Positions 11,134 through 21,686 of a DNA stretch of 64,000 nucleotides are shown piece by piece. This stretch comes from Dinochytrium kinnereticum (taxonomy: Eukaryota; Chytridiomycota; Chytridiomycetes; Chytridiales; Chytridiaceae). The stretch is taken from positions 1-64,000 of the forward strand of contig JADGJT010000059.1 of NCBI GenBank assembly GCA_027604005.1, in the 5' to 3' direction. The position numbers and the translations under genes were made by a program. Below the pieces are notes generated by a model, which made no database searches, was not told the origin of the DNA, and saw only the letters and a list, made by a program, of their open reading frames with translations. The first letter of the stretch is position 1. Every line of letters starts with the position of its first letter.

Positions 11134-13337
11134 CTAAACCACATGAGAGAAAAGGTAAGAGATACTCTCCCCGTTGTGAGTCCTTCTAATAGCCTCTGCA
11201 AGAACTCCGCTGATATCAATCACTTTGAGCTTGGATGCTTCCTCGCGTTTCTCCTCTTTCATGGGGTAGGTGTTTGTGATGGCGATCTATTCACCATCCA
11301 AATTACTTTATGCTTCAAAAGAGAAAGTTATAACGTTACCTCGTCGACCGCTGGGCATTCCTCAATCTCACGAAGGCCGTCATTGGAAAGGATACCATGA
11401 GTCGCGATCAGAACGACACGCTTTGCTTCACATCGCTTCAGGTGTTCCGCGGTGTCGAGGAAGGAGTGAGTGCTGTCGATAACATCATCCTATGAAAAAC
11501 AAGCATCACGAAAAAAACAAGTCCCGACACAAATGTTAATAAAAGGGGGGTGAGGCGACATGTGCAACCCAACTCACCACCACAAAGCACACTTTGCCCT
11601 TGACATTCCCGACCAAGGTAAGTTTGGTCTGAGCCTCGTGAGCATCTGCGTCACTCACGTTGCCAGTTCCCTTCGCCTTTTGACTGATCTGGAACCTCTC
11701 ACGATGAATGAGCGCAAAGTCCATCTTGAGGCGATCGGCGATGGACGTCACCCTGCAGCAAAAAAAAAAAAAAGCAAACAAAAAACAAAAAAAGAACCAC
11801 CATGAGAAAAATATCAAATCCAACGTTGCAAGATAAAACGAGGTCAGAATGTTCCAGGAACGCCAAGGCCAACTGAAAAACAAAGATCCACACAAAAAAG
11901 AGACAATAAGGCAACAAGAACACAAACCTCTTTGCTCCCCCGGCATTCTTACAGACAATGCAACCCCCGTCCATGGCCTCCTGTGCGTCCGTGAACGAGT
12001 TCTGAATGTATTGGCAAATAGCAGGTTCGGCGTAAAGGTTGTCAACAGGCTTGCTAAAGAATCCTTGAATCTGGGAAGAATGCAAGTCCATAGTGATGAT
12101 ATGATCCACGCCCGCCACCACCAACATATTAGCAAGAACTGAAGGAGGAAGGGGGGGGGGGTTCAGGTTAGACTGTTGCTGTAAATTGAGAGGTGGGTGA
12201 TTTTACGTTTTGCCGTTATTGAACCACGCGCCTTCTTCTTCTTTGATTGTTTCATGTAGGGAAAGTATGGGATGCTGTTTTTGATTTTATCGTGTTTTGT
12301 TGACGCGATATCCTTGAATTAGAGCAAAAACACGAGGAAAGAGAATGGGGACTCACACTGCAGTGATCCTCCTGGCGCTGGCCAACTTGCACGCGTTGAC
12401 CATGATCAAAAGCTCCATAATGTGATCATTGATGGATGAGCTACCGGATTGAATGATGAAGACGTCCTCGTTTCTTACAGAGATCCCTATCTCCACCATG
12501 GTTTCTTGGTTTGCAAACCTTGTTTTATGTTGAGAGCCACGTTAGACCTCTTACTTGTTTTCTGTTTTGTTTTTTTTTTGTGATCATCCCCGTGTAAAAT
12601 GAAGCTGAACGGACTCACTTTTTTGTAACGGCTGGAGCAGCTGGTTGGCCCAGCCTCTCGAGAATCAATGCCGCTAGCTCAGGGTGCGACGACCCGGCAA
12701 AGATCTTGACCTGTTTGATTGTTTGTTGTTGTTTTTTTCCCGCCCCCCCCCCCCATGAAACGAAACAGAGAAAAGAAAGAAAAAGAAGAAGAAAAACGTC
12801 GTTTAGCGGTCTCTTCTCCAAATGACAGGGAAAAAACCATCGATCGGCTCGAGAAAGTCGTCGTCGCTCCAAACCGCAAAAGATCAATATGGGGAGGCGG
12901 GAGGGGGGTTGTGGCTTTCTTTTTTTTTTTTTCTGTTGCGCCCATTCGATTCCACCCCCAACCATATCATGACTTCATCTCTCAATTCGGGAGGCAAGAC
13001 CCCCCTAACCCAACAAGATCCCCCGCATCGTCCCCCCCCCCCCCCCCCCGCTATTCCGTCATCAACACAACTCCCTCACCTTCCTCATGCTCCTGAACCC
13101 TTTCGGTGATTCTCTGGGTGCCCACTGAACAGCGTCAAAAACCTCTGGCTGCGACTGGTCCTTGTCCAAATCCTCTTCTTCGTCTTCTTCTTCTTCTTCT
13201 TCTTCAACACCGACAATGCTATCACAGTCGTTGACCTTTGTGGTGTCGCTCCTCTCGGTCAGATCGTGGGTTGAGGTTGAGGGCGATGGATCTCGCTGTT
13301 GTGTCACGGCTTTTCGGCGAGCGAGGCGATTGCCCAT
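11134..13337 (-). CDS. PRS: Ribose-phosphate pyrophosphokinase (PRPP synthetase), 8 exons
   Basis: Makes PRPP from ribose-5-phosphate and ATP for purine, pyrimidine, His and Trp synthesis in the cytosol. Exons are 13337-13080, 12710-12619, 12518-12357, 12274-12207, 12138-11928, 11752-11578, 11489-11340 and 11286-11134. They join in phase to 422 residues. Family marks are '[15 protein letters not shown]', '[20 protein letters not shown]', '[13 protein letters not shown]', '[17 protein letters not shown]' (the His/Asp ATP and Mg site), 'VDNLYAEPA', 'ALIHRER' and the C-terminal '[18 protein letters not shown]'. '[14 protein letters not shown]' replaces the usual DDM.DT.GT PRPP loop, so this may be one of the divergent fungal paralogues. 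An insertion ([20 protein letters not shown]) precedes '[11 protein letters not shown]', as in some fungal Prs subunits. The first exon encodes an acidic, disordered extension ([16 protein letters not shown]); see findings. Confidence 0.92.
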
Positions 13338-13389
13338 GCGTTGAAACCAGAGGAGGGCGGAAGAGGCGAAAGAAAAGAAAGATAAAAAA

Positions 13390-13422
<33 letters not shown>

Positions 13423-14075
13423 GGAATGAAGGTTTGTTTGGATTTTTTTTTTTGGGTTTATTTTTCTTCACCTTTTTTTTTTTTTTGGTTTTTTGTTTTT
13501 TGCAACTTGATAATTTCTTCTTTAGGCCTGCAAGGGATGATGAGGCTTTTACGGTTTGGGTTTTTTTCACTCAGGTTCCTTCTGGCCCTTTGAGCTTTTA
13601 TTTTCCTTTCTTTCGTGATTCTCCTCAGAGACATAAACACGCGTGTCGTTCATAATGACAATATCAAACAATCAAAAAAAGAAGGGGGAGGGTGGAGAAG
13701 AGAACATGGTGGACCTCAACAAAAACACTCGCAAAGCCAAATTCGGCATGGGGTTCCAACCAACAGAAAGGTAAGAGGAGGAGAGAAAAAAAAAAAAGGA
13801 CGTGAGAGAACGAGCAAGGAACCAAAAGAAGCATCTAACACAAAAAAAAGAAAGAAAGAAAGGGCAAGGGGTAAGGGCAACTTTTCCCTAACAATAACAA
13901 AAAAAAAAAAAAAAACAACAAAAAACAATAAAATAATACAAAAACAAAAAAATAAACTGTCAATGGGACATTTTTTAAACAATATAAAGAGGCTGTTGAC
14001 GTAATAAAACGCACGCGAATATTATTTTTTGGTGGAGAAGGAATGGGGTGGCGGAAGTTTGATGTGGAAGCGCAC
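13338..14075. repeat. Low-complexity intergenic stretch
   Basis: About 740 bases dominated by A/T homopolymers and short tandem repeats, including (AAT)n at about 13389-13411, T runs at 13443-13500 and A runs around 13780-13950. Open frames here are Lys- or Phe-rich artefacts. It separates the 3' end of the MTHFR gene from the 5' end of the PRPP synthetase gene. Confidence 0.7.
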
Positions 14076-16792
14076 TTAAGCAAAGATCTCAAAGACACCC
14101 TCAGGCTTCTTGAAGTCATTGTCGACGACTGTCAAAAAAAAAAAAAACAAGAGAATTAGCAAGCAGAAGCAAATCAACGTAAATAGGAGAAAAGACACCA
14201 GATTCAAGACTCACCGTTCATGAGGAACCAGTTCCCATAGATGCCATTGATGGTCTCCATGGACTTGGACCCAGCAGGGTAAAGCTCAGCCCACTTGGCC
14301 CAAAGTTCAAACGCCTCATCCTTCCAAGCCATAAAGCTGACAGGGTCAACAACAGTAGGCTGAACAATCTCCTGGCCCGGGAAAACACCCCAAGTGACAG
14401 CCATGGGTCCATCAGAGGGAGCGTTGGTCCTCAAATCTCCCTGGCGGTTCACCGCATAAAAGGTGATCGAAGGGAACTTGTCATTGATCTTGGCGATCAA
14501 CTGATCCAGCGCCTCAGGGGCAATGAAAAACTCAAGATAAGCCTTCTGATAAACGTACCCATTCTTAGGGCCCCATCCGTAAGATGCGTCAGACGACGAA
14601 ACACCATCAACAGCAGGCTGACTGTTGATCGACAAGAACCCGCGAGAGTTGATGTCAACAAGCTTGGATCGGATCACCTCAGACTCCAGAGCGAGGGGCT
14701 GGCTGCACCACGGAAGACCGCCAACCTTGTTCTCGCAAAATTTGGAGAAGAGGGAGAAGATGTCTTGCTCCGACGAAGGAGTGCCCCACATGGCGAGGGA
14801 CTCGTCGCGGGTGGTCTTAAGGGAGACGCCGTAACCATCGAGGTCGCCGTAGGCGGGGGAGCGAGCGTCGCCCCATCGGCCGTTCGGGAAGTCGTCCCAA
14901 GCCTCAGTGCGAAGGATATAGCTCCTAGAGTAAAGAGGTTTGGTCAAAATTAATTGGATTCGTTGAGAGGTCTGTAAAGCAGGAAACTAACCTGGTGCGG
15001 TTCCTCCAGAAAATGGGCCTGACGGTCTCCTTCTCTCGCTTCTTGTCGAGCGACTAGGGAGGAGGAAGTAAGTTACATTTAGACTCTGGATGATGGAAAC
15101 GAAGCTGTGGCAACAAAAAACAGAGGTGGACTTACGGGGTTCCAAGGAAGAGGTTTGGCGACATCAATGGGTGCAACAAAGCCAAGACCCTCCAAAATCA
15201 ACCGGACAGACTTCTCAAGGTTAAGGCACTGCGGCAAAATAAAAAAAAGGTCATTAACTCGTTTTGACTTTCAAACCCCCGTGCCAAACATCACTTACGT
15301 AGAAGTGGAAGCCACGGATCCCAGCCTCTCTCATCTGGTTGCACATGTCGATGGCAAGCTTCACGCCGTACTCCTTCACAGCCTTGTCATCGTCCTGAAA
15401 GAGCAAGATTTGGCAGTAAGCATAACGAAGGGACCAACGAGGGCGACAAATACCTTAATGGGCTCAAGCTCGTCAAAGATGAACTGGGGAACAATGGTCT
15501 TTGCCAGGGAAGTCATCCTCTTGAAGCCGCCGTAACTCTGGATAGGCATCATACCAGGAAGAATGGGGATCGAGATACCTAGTAAGAATGGTATTAGCAA
15601 GGTCTCCTTCACTCGATGCTGCGTACAACAGACTAGCGAAAAGAAAGGAAAACTCACCAGCCTCGCGCACCCTCTTAGCCCATTTCAAGAAAATATCACA
15701 GTCATAAAACATCTGGGTGACAATGTAATCCGCTCCAGCCTCACACTTTTCAACAAAGTGCTTGAAATCCTCTTCAAAATCAGGGTTCTCATTATGTCCC
15801 TCGGGGTATGCAGCAACACCAATGCAGAAATAGTCGCCGTGATTTTGACGAATGTAGCGAACAAGGTCGGTGGCGTATGAGAAACCAGTGTCAACCTTGG
15901 TCCAGTTCTCTTGACCGCGGGGAGGGTCACCACGGAGAGCGAGGATGTTTTGAATGCCAGCAGCCCTTGCGTCCTAGCGATGCATGAGAAAAAAATACAT
16001 TAGTATCAGCTTAGAGAAATCCCCAAAAGCTGTGGTGCTTTACCCTCAAGGCAATGTCAATCTTCTCACGGGGCATGTTGGTGCAGGTCCTGGAAACACG
16101 GAAACGTCAGTATCGCTTAGCACACCAAGAGATGGTGCAAGAAATTCAATCCGTGGGGTGGGTTGCGACTTACAAGTGCATGCAGGCTTCGAGTCCGTAC
16201 ACAGCTTGAGCCGTTGCACAAATCTATTGTAAAGAGATCAGGAACTGTCGAGAGCAGTCAAACGGCGTACCTGCATGGTGAGCTCAGAGCTACCACCGCC
16301 AGCGGCCCAGGTAACGTCAATGAACTCGGGACCAAGGGTGTACATGCGCTCCTGCGAAGAGAAAAGGAAAAGGAGGGCGATTTAGAACCTATCCTGTCTC
16401 CTGCGTCAAAGCTGACGGCTACAGTACCATGCGATCGTAAAGGTTGGTAACGCCCATCTCGGTCTTGGGGGGGAAGTACTCAAACGACTGTTGGATTCAA
16501 TAGACGTGTTAAAGAGGCATCCAGGGTCATTGGGGAGGGTGAAGGAAATTTTAACAGAGACACACACCCAGAAGCACCGGTCCTCGGCTGTTGCAGAGAG
16601 AGAAAAGATAGGAGCATATATGAAAAAGCAGAAAGTATGCACGGATGGATGCTGAATTAGTGAATGACAAGAGAGAGTAGTCGAGCAAGCAGCAACGCTG
16701 CTCAACCCCAGCCAACACCACCACCACCACCAAAAAAAAAAAAAAACAACAAACGCACCAAGGGCCCTCTCAATCTTCTTTGTAATCTTCAT
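14076..16792 (-). CDS. MTHFR: Methylenetetrahydrofolate reductase, 13 exons
   Basis: Reduces 5,10-methylene-THF to 5-methyl-THF with FAD, supplying methyl groups for methionine synthesis. Exons are 16792-16759, 16587-16568, 16487-16428, 16351-16271, 16223-16174, 16089-16044, 15973-15658, 15578-15454, 15394-15299, 15228-15136, 15053-14992, 14924-14215 and 14128-14076. All phases fit, giving 581 residues. The N-terminal catalytic TIM barrel shows 'SFEYFPPKTEMG', 'DVTWAAGGGSS', 'HLTCTNMP', 'ILALRGDPPRG', 'IGVAAYPEGH' and 'MPIQSYGGFKRM'. The C-terminal SAM-binding regulatory domain shows 'WDDFPNGRWGDARSPAYG', 'LPWCSQPL' and 'INSQPAVDGVSSSD', so it is the eukaryotic two-domain form. The start (MKITKKIERAL) matches the family. 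Exon 2 is only 20 nt. S. cerevisiae equivalents are MET12 and MET13; I cannot assign which. Confidence 0.95.
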
Positions 16793-16850
16793 TGTGGATG
16801 GAGGAGAGGCTGTGTGTGTGTGTATGTGTTGGAAGTGAGGATGAAGACGG

Positions 16851-16875
16851 GATGCGATGCGATGCGATGCGATGC
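16851..16875. repeat. (GATGC)5 tandem repeat
   Basis: Five head-to-tail copies of GATGC lie about 60 bases upstream of the MTHFR start codon. Confidence 0.9.
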
Positions 16876-17230
16876 GAGGGTGAGGTTTCAGTTGGTTGAG
16901 AGCGTGGGAATGAAGGCCGTCGCAGCGTCAGTCAGTCAGTTAGTCTGTCCGTAGTCCCACTGATTTTCCTCGTCCTTCCTTCCCCTCCCTCCCTCCATCC
17001 CTCTCCTTTCCTTTGGGTTCTTTTTGCCCCAAAGACATATCGGCGCCATCCCGCAGTGCTGGCACCAACACAGCAGCTGATAATCTGCAGCCAATGGAAG
17101 CAGACGCACACTGGCGCGTTGCCTTCCTGCCACACGCATTCGGAGTTTTGGGGCGATGCTGATTGGTCCATTGCCTCAATTATAAATAAATAAATAATTA
17201 ATATTCAGTTGACAAGTCCATTAATTATCC

Positions 17231-17261
17231 TTTAATTAATTAATTAATTAATTAATTAATT
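17231..17261. repeat. (TTAA)n tandem repeat
   Basis: About seven TTAA units in a row within a wider A/T-rich stretch; a second, shorter run lies at about 17301-17316. Confidence 0.9.
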
Positions 17262-17572
17262 GATGGCCCCCCCAGAACATGGGTTGGTTGGAATTGCTTC
17301 TAATTAATTAATTAATTTATATTTTATTATTAAATTATTATTTTAATATGTAATTATTATTATATTCACTCACCAACTCACTCACTCACTATGGCTGGCT
17401 GAATTAGTGCTTGGGGCCGCGTCCTCCTCCCCCTGACGTCCTCACTACGCGAAAGAGCTCAAACTGCTGTCCTGGCACCGTGCTGTTACATTCGCTGCAT
17501 GGTGAAAAGAAAAAAAGAATGAAAGAATGAGGAAATGCACGCGTCAGTCGGCAATTCTTCCTTCAAAACTCC

Positions 17573-18178
17573 TCACGCGGCATTCGCAAAGGTCCTAAAG
17601 TTGGCCGACGCCGCTTCAATGCAGAGCCCTCCTCCGTTTTGAATGGTCCCGTCTTCTCGGTACGCAAACTGCATCAGCTCAGAGGGAACTCCTGCCAAGC
17701 TTGTGTTTCGATGAGGTGGGTCCACGTATGGACATCCTTTTTGAAGCATGATCACGTTGCCCCTGTTGATGGCCAGGCAGTCTCCAATATCTTCTCTGAT
17801 GGAACGAGTTCTGAACCAGACACCCATCTCCGTTGTCTTGATGAGGCCGTCCACTATTGAGAGGCCATCCAGCTCCCTGTCTTCTGTTGTCTTCAATGAA
17901 GTGGTCGTCTCCATCGGTGATGTATTAGGTGATTCTGTGGTGGTTGATGTCGATGATGTTGAGGTAGTAGAGGGGTCATATCCCGAGTGGGTAGGGACGA
18001 TGAAGAAGAATTGGCTTGAGCAGGATCTGCTGAATGTGATTCTCCCCGACACAATGTCAGCGGACATGCAGCCATTAAACAGCTGAGACTTGACCAAAAA
18101 GAACGGCGGGGGTGGTGGGGAGGGAGCAGCGGTGACCAGCGGAGACGCAGGCAATGGAGCAAGTGTCAAGGACGGCAT
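17573..18178 (-). CDS. Lectin-like Cys-containing protein, short paralogue
   Basis: Open frame of 201 codons. It parallels the ectodomain of the neighbouring gene at 18708-21308: 'SQLFNGCMSADIVSGRITFS' here against 'LRLFNNDTQECGTADRESGD' there, then 'GDCLAINRGNVIMLQKGCPY', and a closing 'DGTIQNGGGLCIEAAS' against 'DGRMKTGQGLCVVVES'. The spacing and Cys/Gly pattern recall a ricin-B (beta-trefoil) fold, but no QxW motif is clear. A Ser/Thr-rich insertion (TTSTSSTSTTTESPNTSP) sits mid-protein where glycans would be expected. No membrane helix and only a weak leader (MPSLTLAPLPASP), so the 5' exon may be missing or the copy may be decaying. Function unknown. Confidence 0.45.
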   Translation of the reverse strand: MPSLTLAPLPASPLVTAAPSPPPPPFFLVKSQLFNGCMSADIVSGRITFSRSCSSQFFFIVPTHSGYDPSTTSTSSTSTTTESPNTSPMETTTSLKTTEDRELDGLSIVDGLIKTTEMGVWFRTRSIREDIGDCLAINRGNVIMLQKGCPYVDPPHRNTSLAGVPSELMQFAYREDGTIQNGGGLCIEAASANFRTFANAA

Positions 18179-18707
18179 CTTTCACAAGATTGTCAACAAT
18201 ATTTTTTGGACAACTATTAAAGATGAGCGTTGGTCTCCAGAGCGACGCCAAATCTTTTTGCTGAAAGCATGTAAATGTTGCGAAATACTTAGGGTGCGTT
18301 CACAGTGTAAGAATTTGACCACACTCACCGATGATTACATCTAAAAACAGTCGTTCGAAGCACTGACGTAGCGTGCGTATCTTTAGGGAAAGCGTCTACC
18401 TCAAGAAAATTATCATGCGCGTCATTTGACGGAGATGGGCACTTGGTGGATGTCCCCTTCTCCGACATGAGGACGACTGGTGCGCTGACAATGCTACACG
18501 CCCTCACCAGCGTCTTTTTTGAAAAGTAAATAGAGGCATTTATAAAAGAATTGGAAAACAATATTCTTTATTATACTTATTGTGCTAAAATGCTGATGAT
18601 GCGTGACTTGGATTTTTTGACACACGACCTGTTAGTAGTTCCGTCGTCAGCAAAATACTCTGAAACATTCACAAAAACACGTGAAGAGTTACTCTGCGGA
18701 ATATTCC
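18179..18707. other. Intergenic, nothing seen
   Basis: About 530 bases between the two lectin-like paralogues. No membrane-anchor exon for the short paralogue was found on the minus strand here. Confidence 0.45.
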
Positions 18708-21308
18708 TCACCTTGCTGCTGCGAGTCCATCGCTTTCAACAACAACGCACAGACCTTGCCCAGTCTTCATCCGTCCATCCTTCTCATCCACCTTAAACAC
18801 CCCATTCAAGCCTCCCCTCGCACACAGCTCATCAACAACAACCCTCCGCGACACATTCACCCTTAAGCACAGTACCTTCTCCTTCTCCTCCTCCCTCTGA
18901 TACCACAACCTGGCCACTCTCTTGTTCTCCTCAGGCACCCACAACTCCAACACACCGCTTCCGCCACGTCTCACAAACAAGCTGCCAGGACAGGCTCGCG
19001 TGAACACAATGTCACCACTCTCTCGATCAGCTGTTCCGCATTCCTGGGTGTCGTTGTTGAAGAGGCGGAGGTGGGTTTCGGGAGGTTGCAACGTTGCGAG
19101 GATCTGTTCCGGGAAAGACCGTTCTTTTAGACGGATGGGATCTGAGGTTGCCGGACGTGGGACGGAGGGGACGGCTGGGAGGGAGGGTTCTGTTGGAAGG
19201 GATACGTCAAAATCGATAGTTATGCCTGGAGATGTGGATGATGAGAATGTGGTTGTGGTCCGTGACGTTGCCGTTGTGGTTGAAGTTGTTCGCACCGTGG
19301 ATGTCACTCGCGACGTCGTCGTGGATGTAACACGTGTGGTCTGAGAGGCGGTTGTGGTCGACCAAGCCACAGTTCCCTGACGAGTTGTCGAAACCCCACC
19401 ACCTGTCGTCATCACCGGAGACACCACAGCCGCTGAGCTTGAGGGTGAAGTGATCACAGAGGTTAGGGAAGAAAACATGGTTGTTGGCGATGATGGACTC
19501 GGAGATGTTACTCCACCATCCATCTGTGATGACGACGAATTGCTATTGTTCCCTCCTCCTCGGTACAGCCCAATTCCAACCCCAGCTCCTATGCTGCAAA
19601 GGAAGAAAAAAATTCCGGCAGCGACTGCCCAATTCCACAGGGAGCAGCCGCACTTTCTTGTCTCTGAATAAAAAGGAGATAGAATTAACTTCAACCCCCA
19701 GTCTCTAGTGCGAGAATTAAATAATAAAGGGGCAAGCCCCGCGAAGAAACTGAACCAAAAGCAAACAACAGCAAAAAGACCTTCCCTTCCCTTCCACAAA
19801 AAAAAAAATATAATGATGATGATAAAAACGAAGATGCGGCTTTGGCTCAGAGAACAGAAAAGAAGAAGAAAAAGACCCCAAAAAAAGGGTGGTGGGGGGT
19901 TCTCAACTGACCGCCACGTTGATACTCCTCCTCCTCAGCGAGTCTCGTCCCCGACTTTGGCGCGAAAAGGCTCGGAATCTTTGAAAGTCTCTGGTTATTC
20001 ACTGCGTCACCCGCACCCCCCGCTCCACTCTCAACAGCAACCTCCACGACCGTGTCGTTTGAAAGCTGTCTCATCTCCAGCGGATATTGAGGTCCCTGCG
20101 GCGACGCGGGTGGGGCTGGAACCATACCATCTCCTTGTTGAGGGGTTGGATGAGGGTAGGAAGGATCGTAGATTGCTTGATCATTTAGGCAAGAAGGGCC
20201 TAACCCATAACATCATACGAAGATGTCAACGTGATTTAGAAGTGGTTTGGGGTGTTTACGAAAGGGTCTCACCTTGCGTTAAACCAGGAAAGGATGGCAA
20301 ATAGTTCCCTCTATGTCCTTGCACCCCCCCAGCTTGACAATAATACACACCTCCATCATTTTGCGGGTAAACACCAACCCCACCTCCCTGGCCGTGGTAT
20401 CCCCCTTGCTCCAAATAATACCCACCGGCAGTCGACCAACCCTGCTGATAGCTCGACACCGACAGATGAGGGTTATACCCCGTTGAAAATGTTTCGGAGA
20501 TCACCGACAGCGCATTTGAATCTCGAACAGCGTTATGATGATGGGGTTCAACTGCGCTGCTGCTGCCGCCGTCCCATGAGTAATGGTGGGGGTTGTAAGG
20601 AGGGGATGGGAAGAACGTGGAAGGAGTGTGACTTGCGCGAGGGGGAATCGGACGACGCGGGAGAGTTGTTTCACAGCTTACAAGAGACGATCGCTGCTGC
20701 ACCTGAATCGCATCCCCGCCATTCAGCTGATCGACCTCTTCCCTCCCGAGCTGATGAGACGGCGGAGGAGGTTCATAAAAAGTCGGCTCAATCATCGTCG
20801 AAGGAGACTCAACCATCACATCCCCTTCAACGACCCTTCGATTCCCCATCAAACTCTCCTCAAACCTCTGCTCAAGCGACCCACTCCTCGAAAGACTTGG
20901 TGTGGAAGGATCCCAAACCCAAATCGCCAAATGCAACAACTCCCTCCCACCCTCCGACCTCCCCTCCCCCAATATAACCTCTCCAACCGTTCCATCCATA
21001 TCATCCCTCTCAATCGCCTCCAAAAGCCCTCTGGGCATCGCGCTTCGTCCTTCCCCCAATCGATCTCTCAAGATCAACAATGAGCTTGTCATGTCCAGTG
21101 AGGGTCGGGACGTGGACCGCGCAAATGAGGGGGAGGTGGATGGTTGTTGCTTGAGTTTAAAGAGGTTGATGCAGTCTTCTGGGACGTTGAGGCGGCGGGA
21201 GATTTCGAGGTGGAGGTTTGAGATGGGGAAGGTGGATGGGAGGTCTAGACATAGACTGCTGTTGGAGCGCGTCCAGTTGCCCATGATCAGGGCGTTAAGA
21301 CGGACCAT
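18708..21308 (-). CDS. Putative transmembrane protein: Crinkler-like cytoplasmic header, TM, Ser/Thr stalk, lectin-like ectodomain (3 exons)
   Basis: Proposed exons are 21308-20273, 20199-19912 and 19663-18708, giving 759 residues. The N-terminus (MVRLNALIMGNWTRSNSSLC..NLFKLKQQ) looks like a Crinkler header. It is followed by Pro/Gly/Tyr-rich disorder to residue ~440. A hydrophobic helix follows (WAVAAGIFFFLCSIGAGVGI), then a Ser/Thr-rich mucin-like stalk and a Cys-containing C-domain like that of the 17573-18178 gene. Intron 1 (GTGAGA..GGTTAG) and the acceptor TTTATTCAG are good. The donor of intron 2 (GTCAGT) is weak, but its phase fits. If intron 2 is wrong, these are two genes: 19847-21308 (Crinkler-like) and one starting near 19799. 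The frame stays open upstream to a Met at 21437. Type II topology is inferred. Confidence 0.5.
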
Positions 21309-21686
21309 TTTCCTCTGGCCTCTACCAGTTGACGGAGTCCGCAATGGTCGTGGTGTTGATTGATGCTGACCGTTCCCAGATTCTTTTCCTTTGCAGCCCA
21401 AGGGCTCCACTCTGTCGTTTTCTTTTTCCCTTGACAAATACGATTACTTGGTGTTTGGTTTCTGCTTTTGGCAATGTTTATCTTTTCGGAGTTTAAATTA
21501 AATGGGCATCCATCATTCAAGAGCCAAAAAAAAAAACAAAAAAAAACCCCCAAGCAATGATAACAAATAGAAACTGCCCGCTCGCCAACGACGCCAATCT
21601 CTGGTTTATTCAATGATAAAACAAAACGCAGGCAAAAATGGTATAAACAAAGCAAGAGCGATAACTGGAAAAAAAGGGTATGAGGC

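Larger units (their letters stand above)
16793..17572. other. Intergenic region upstream of MTHFR with short repeats
   Basis: Holds a (TG)n run near 16811-16824, a GATGC tandem repeat, a C/T-rich tract at about 16970-17010 and a strongly A/T-rich section at 17180-17370. No gene is supported. The part next to 16792 is presumably the MTHFR promoter. Confidence 0.6.

Noticed and set aside
13434..14004. Several Phe- or Lys-rich frames on both strands
   Set aside because: Artefacts of A/T homopolymers in an intergenic region; no splice or family signal.
16851..17370. Repeats upstream of MTHFR as a CRISPR-like or satellite array
   Set aside because: Units are 4-5 bases with no spacers; ordinary microsatellites.
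19664..19799. ORF start at 19799 for the lectin-like protein
   Set aside because: The segment before 19663 contains a strong polypyrimidine tract and acceptor (TTTATTCAG) and reads as intron. Retained only as the alternative if the fusion is wrong.
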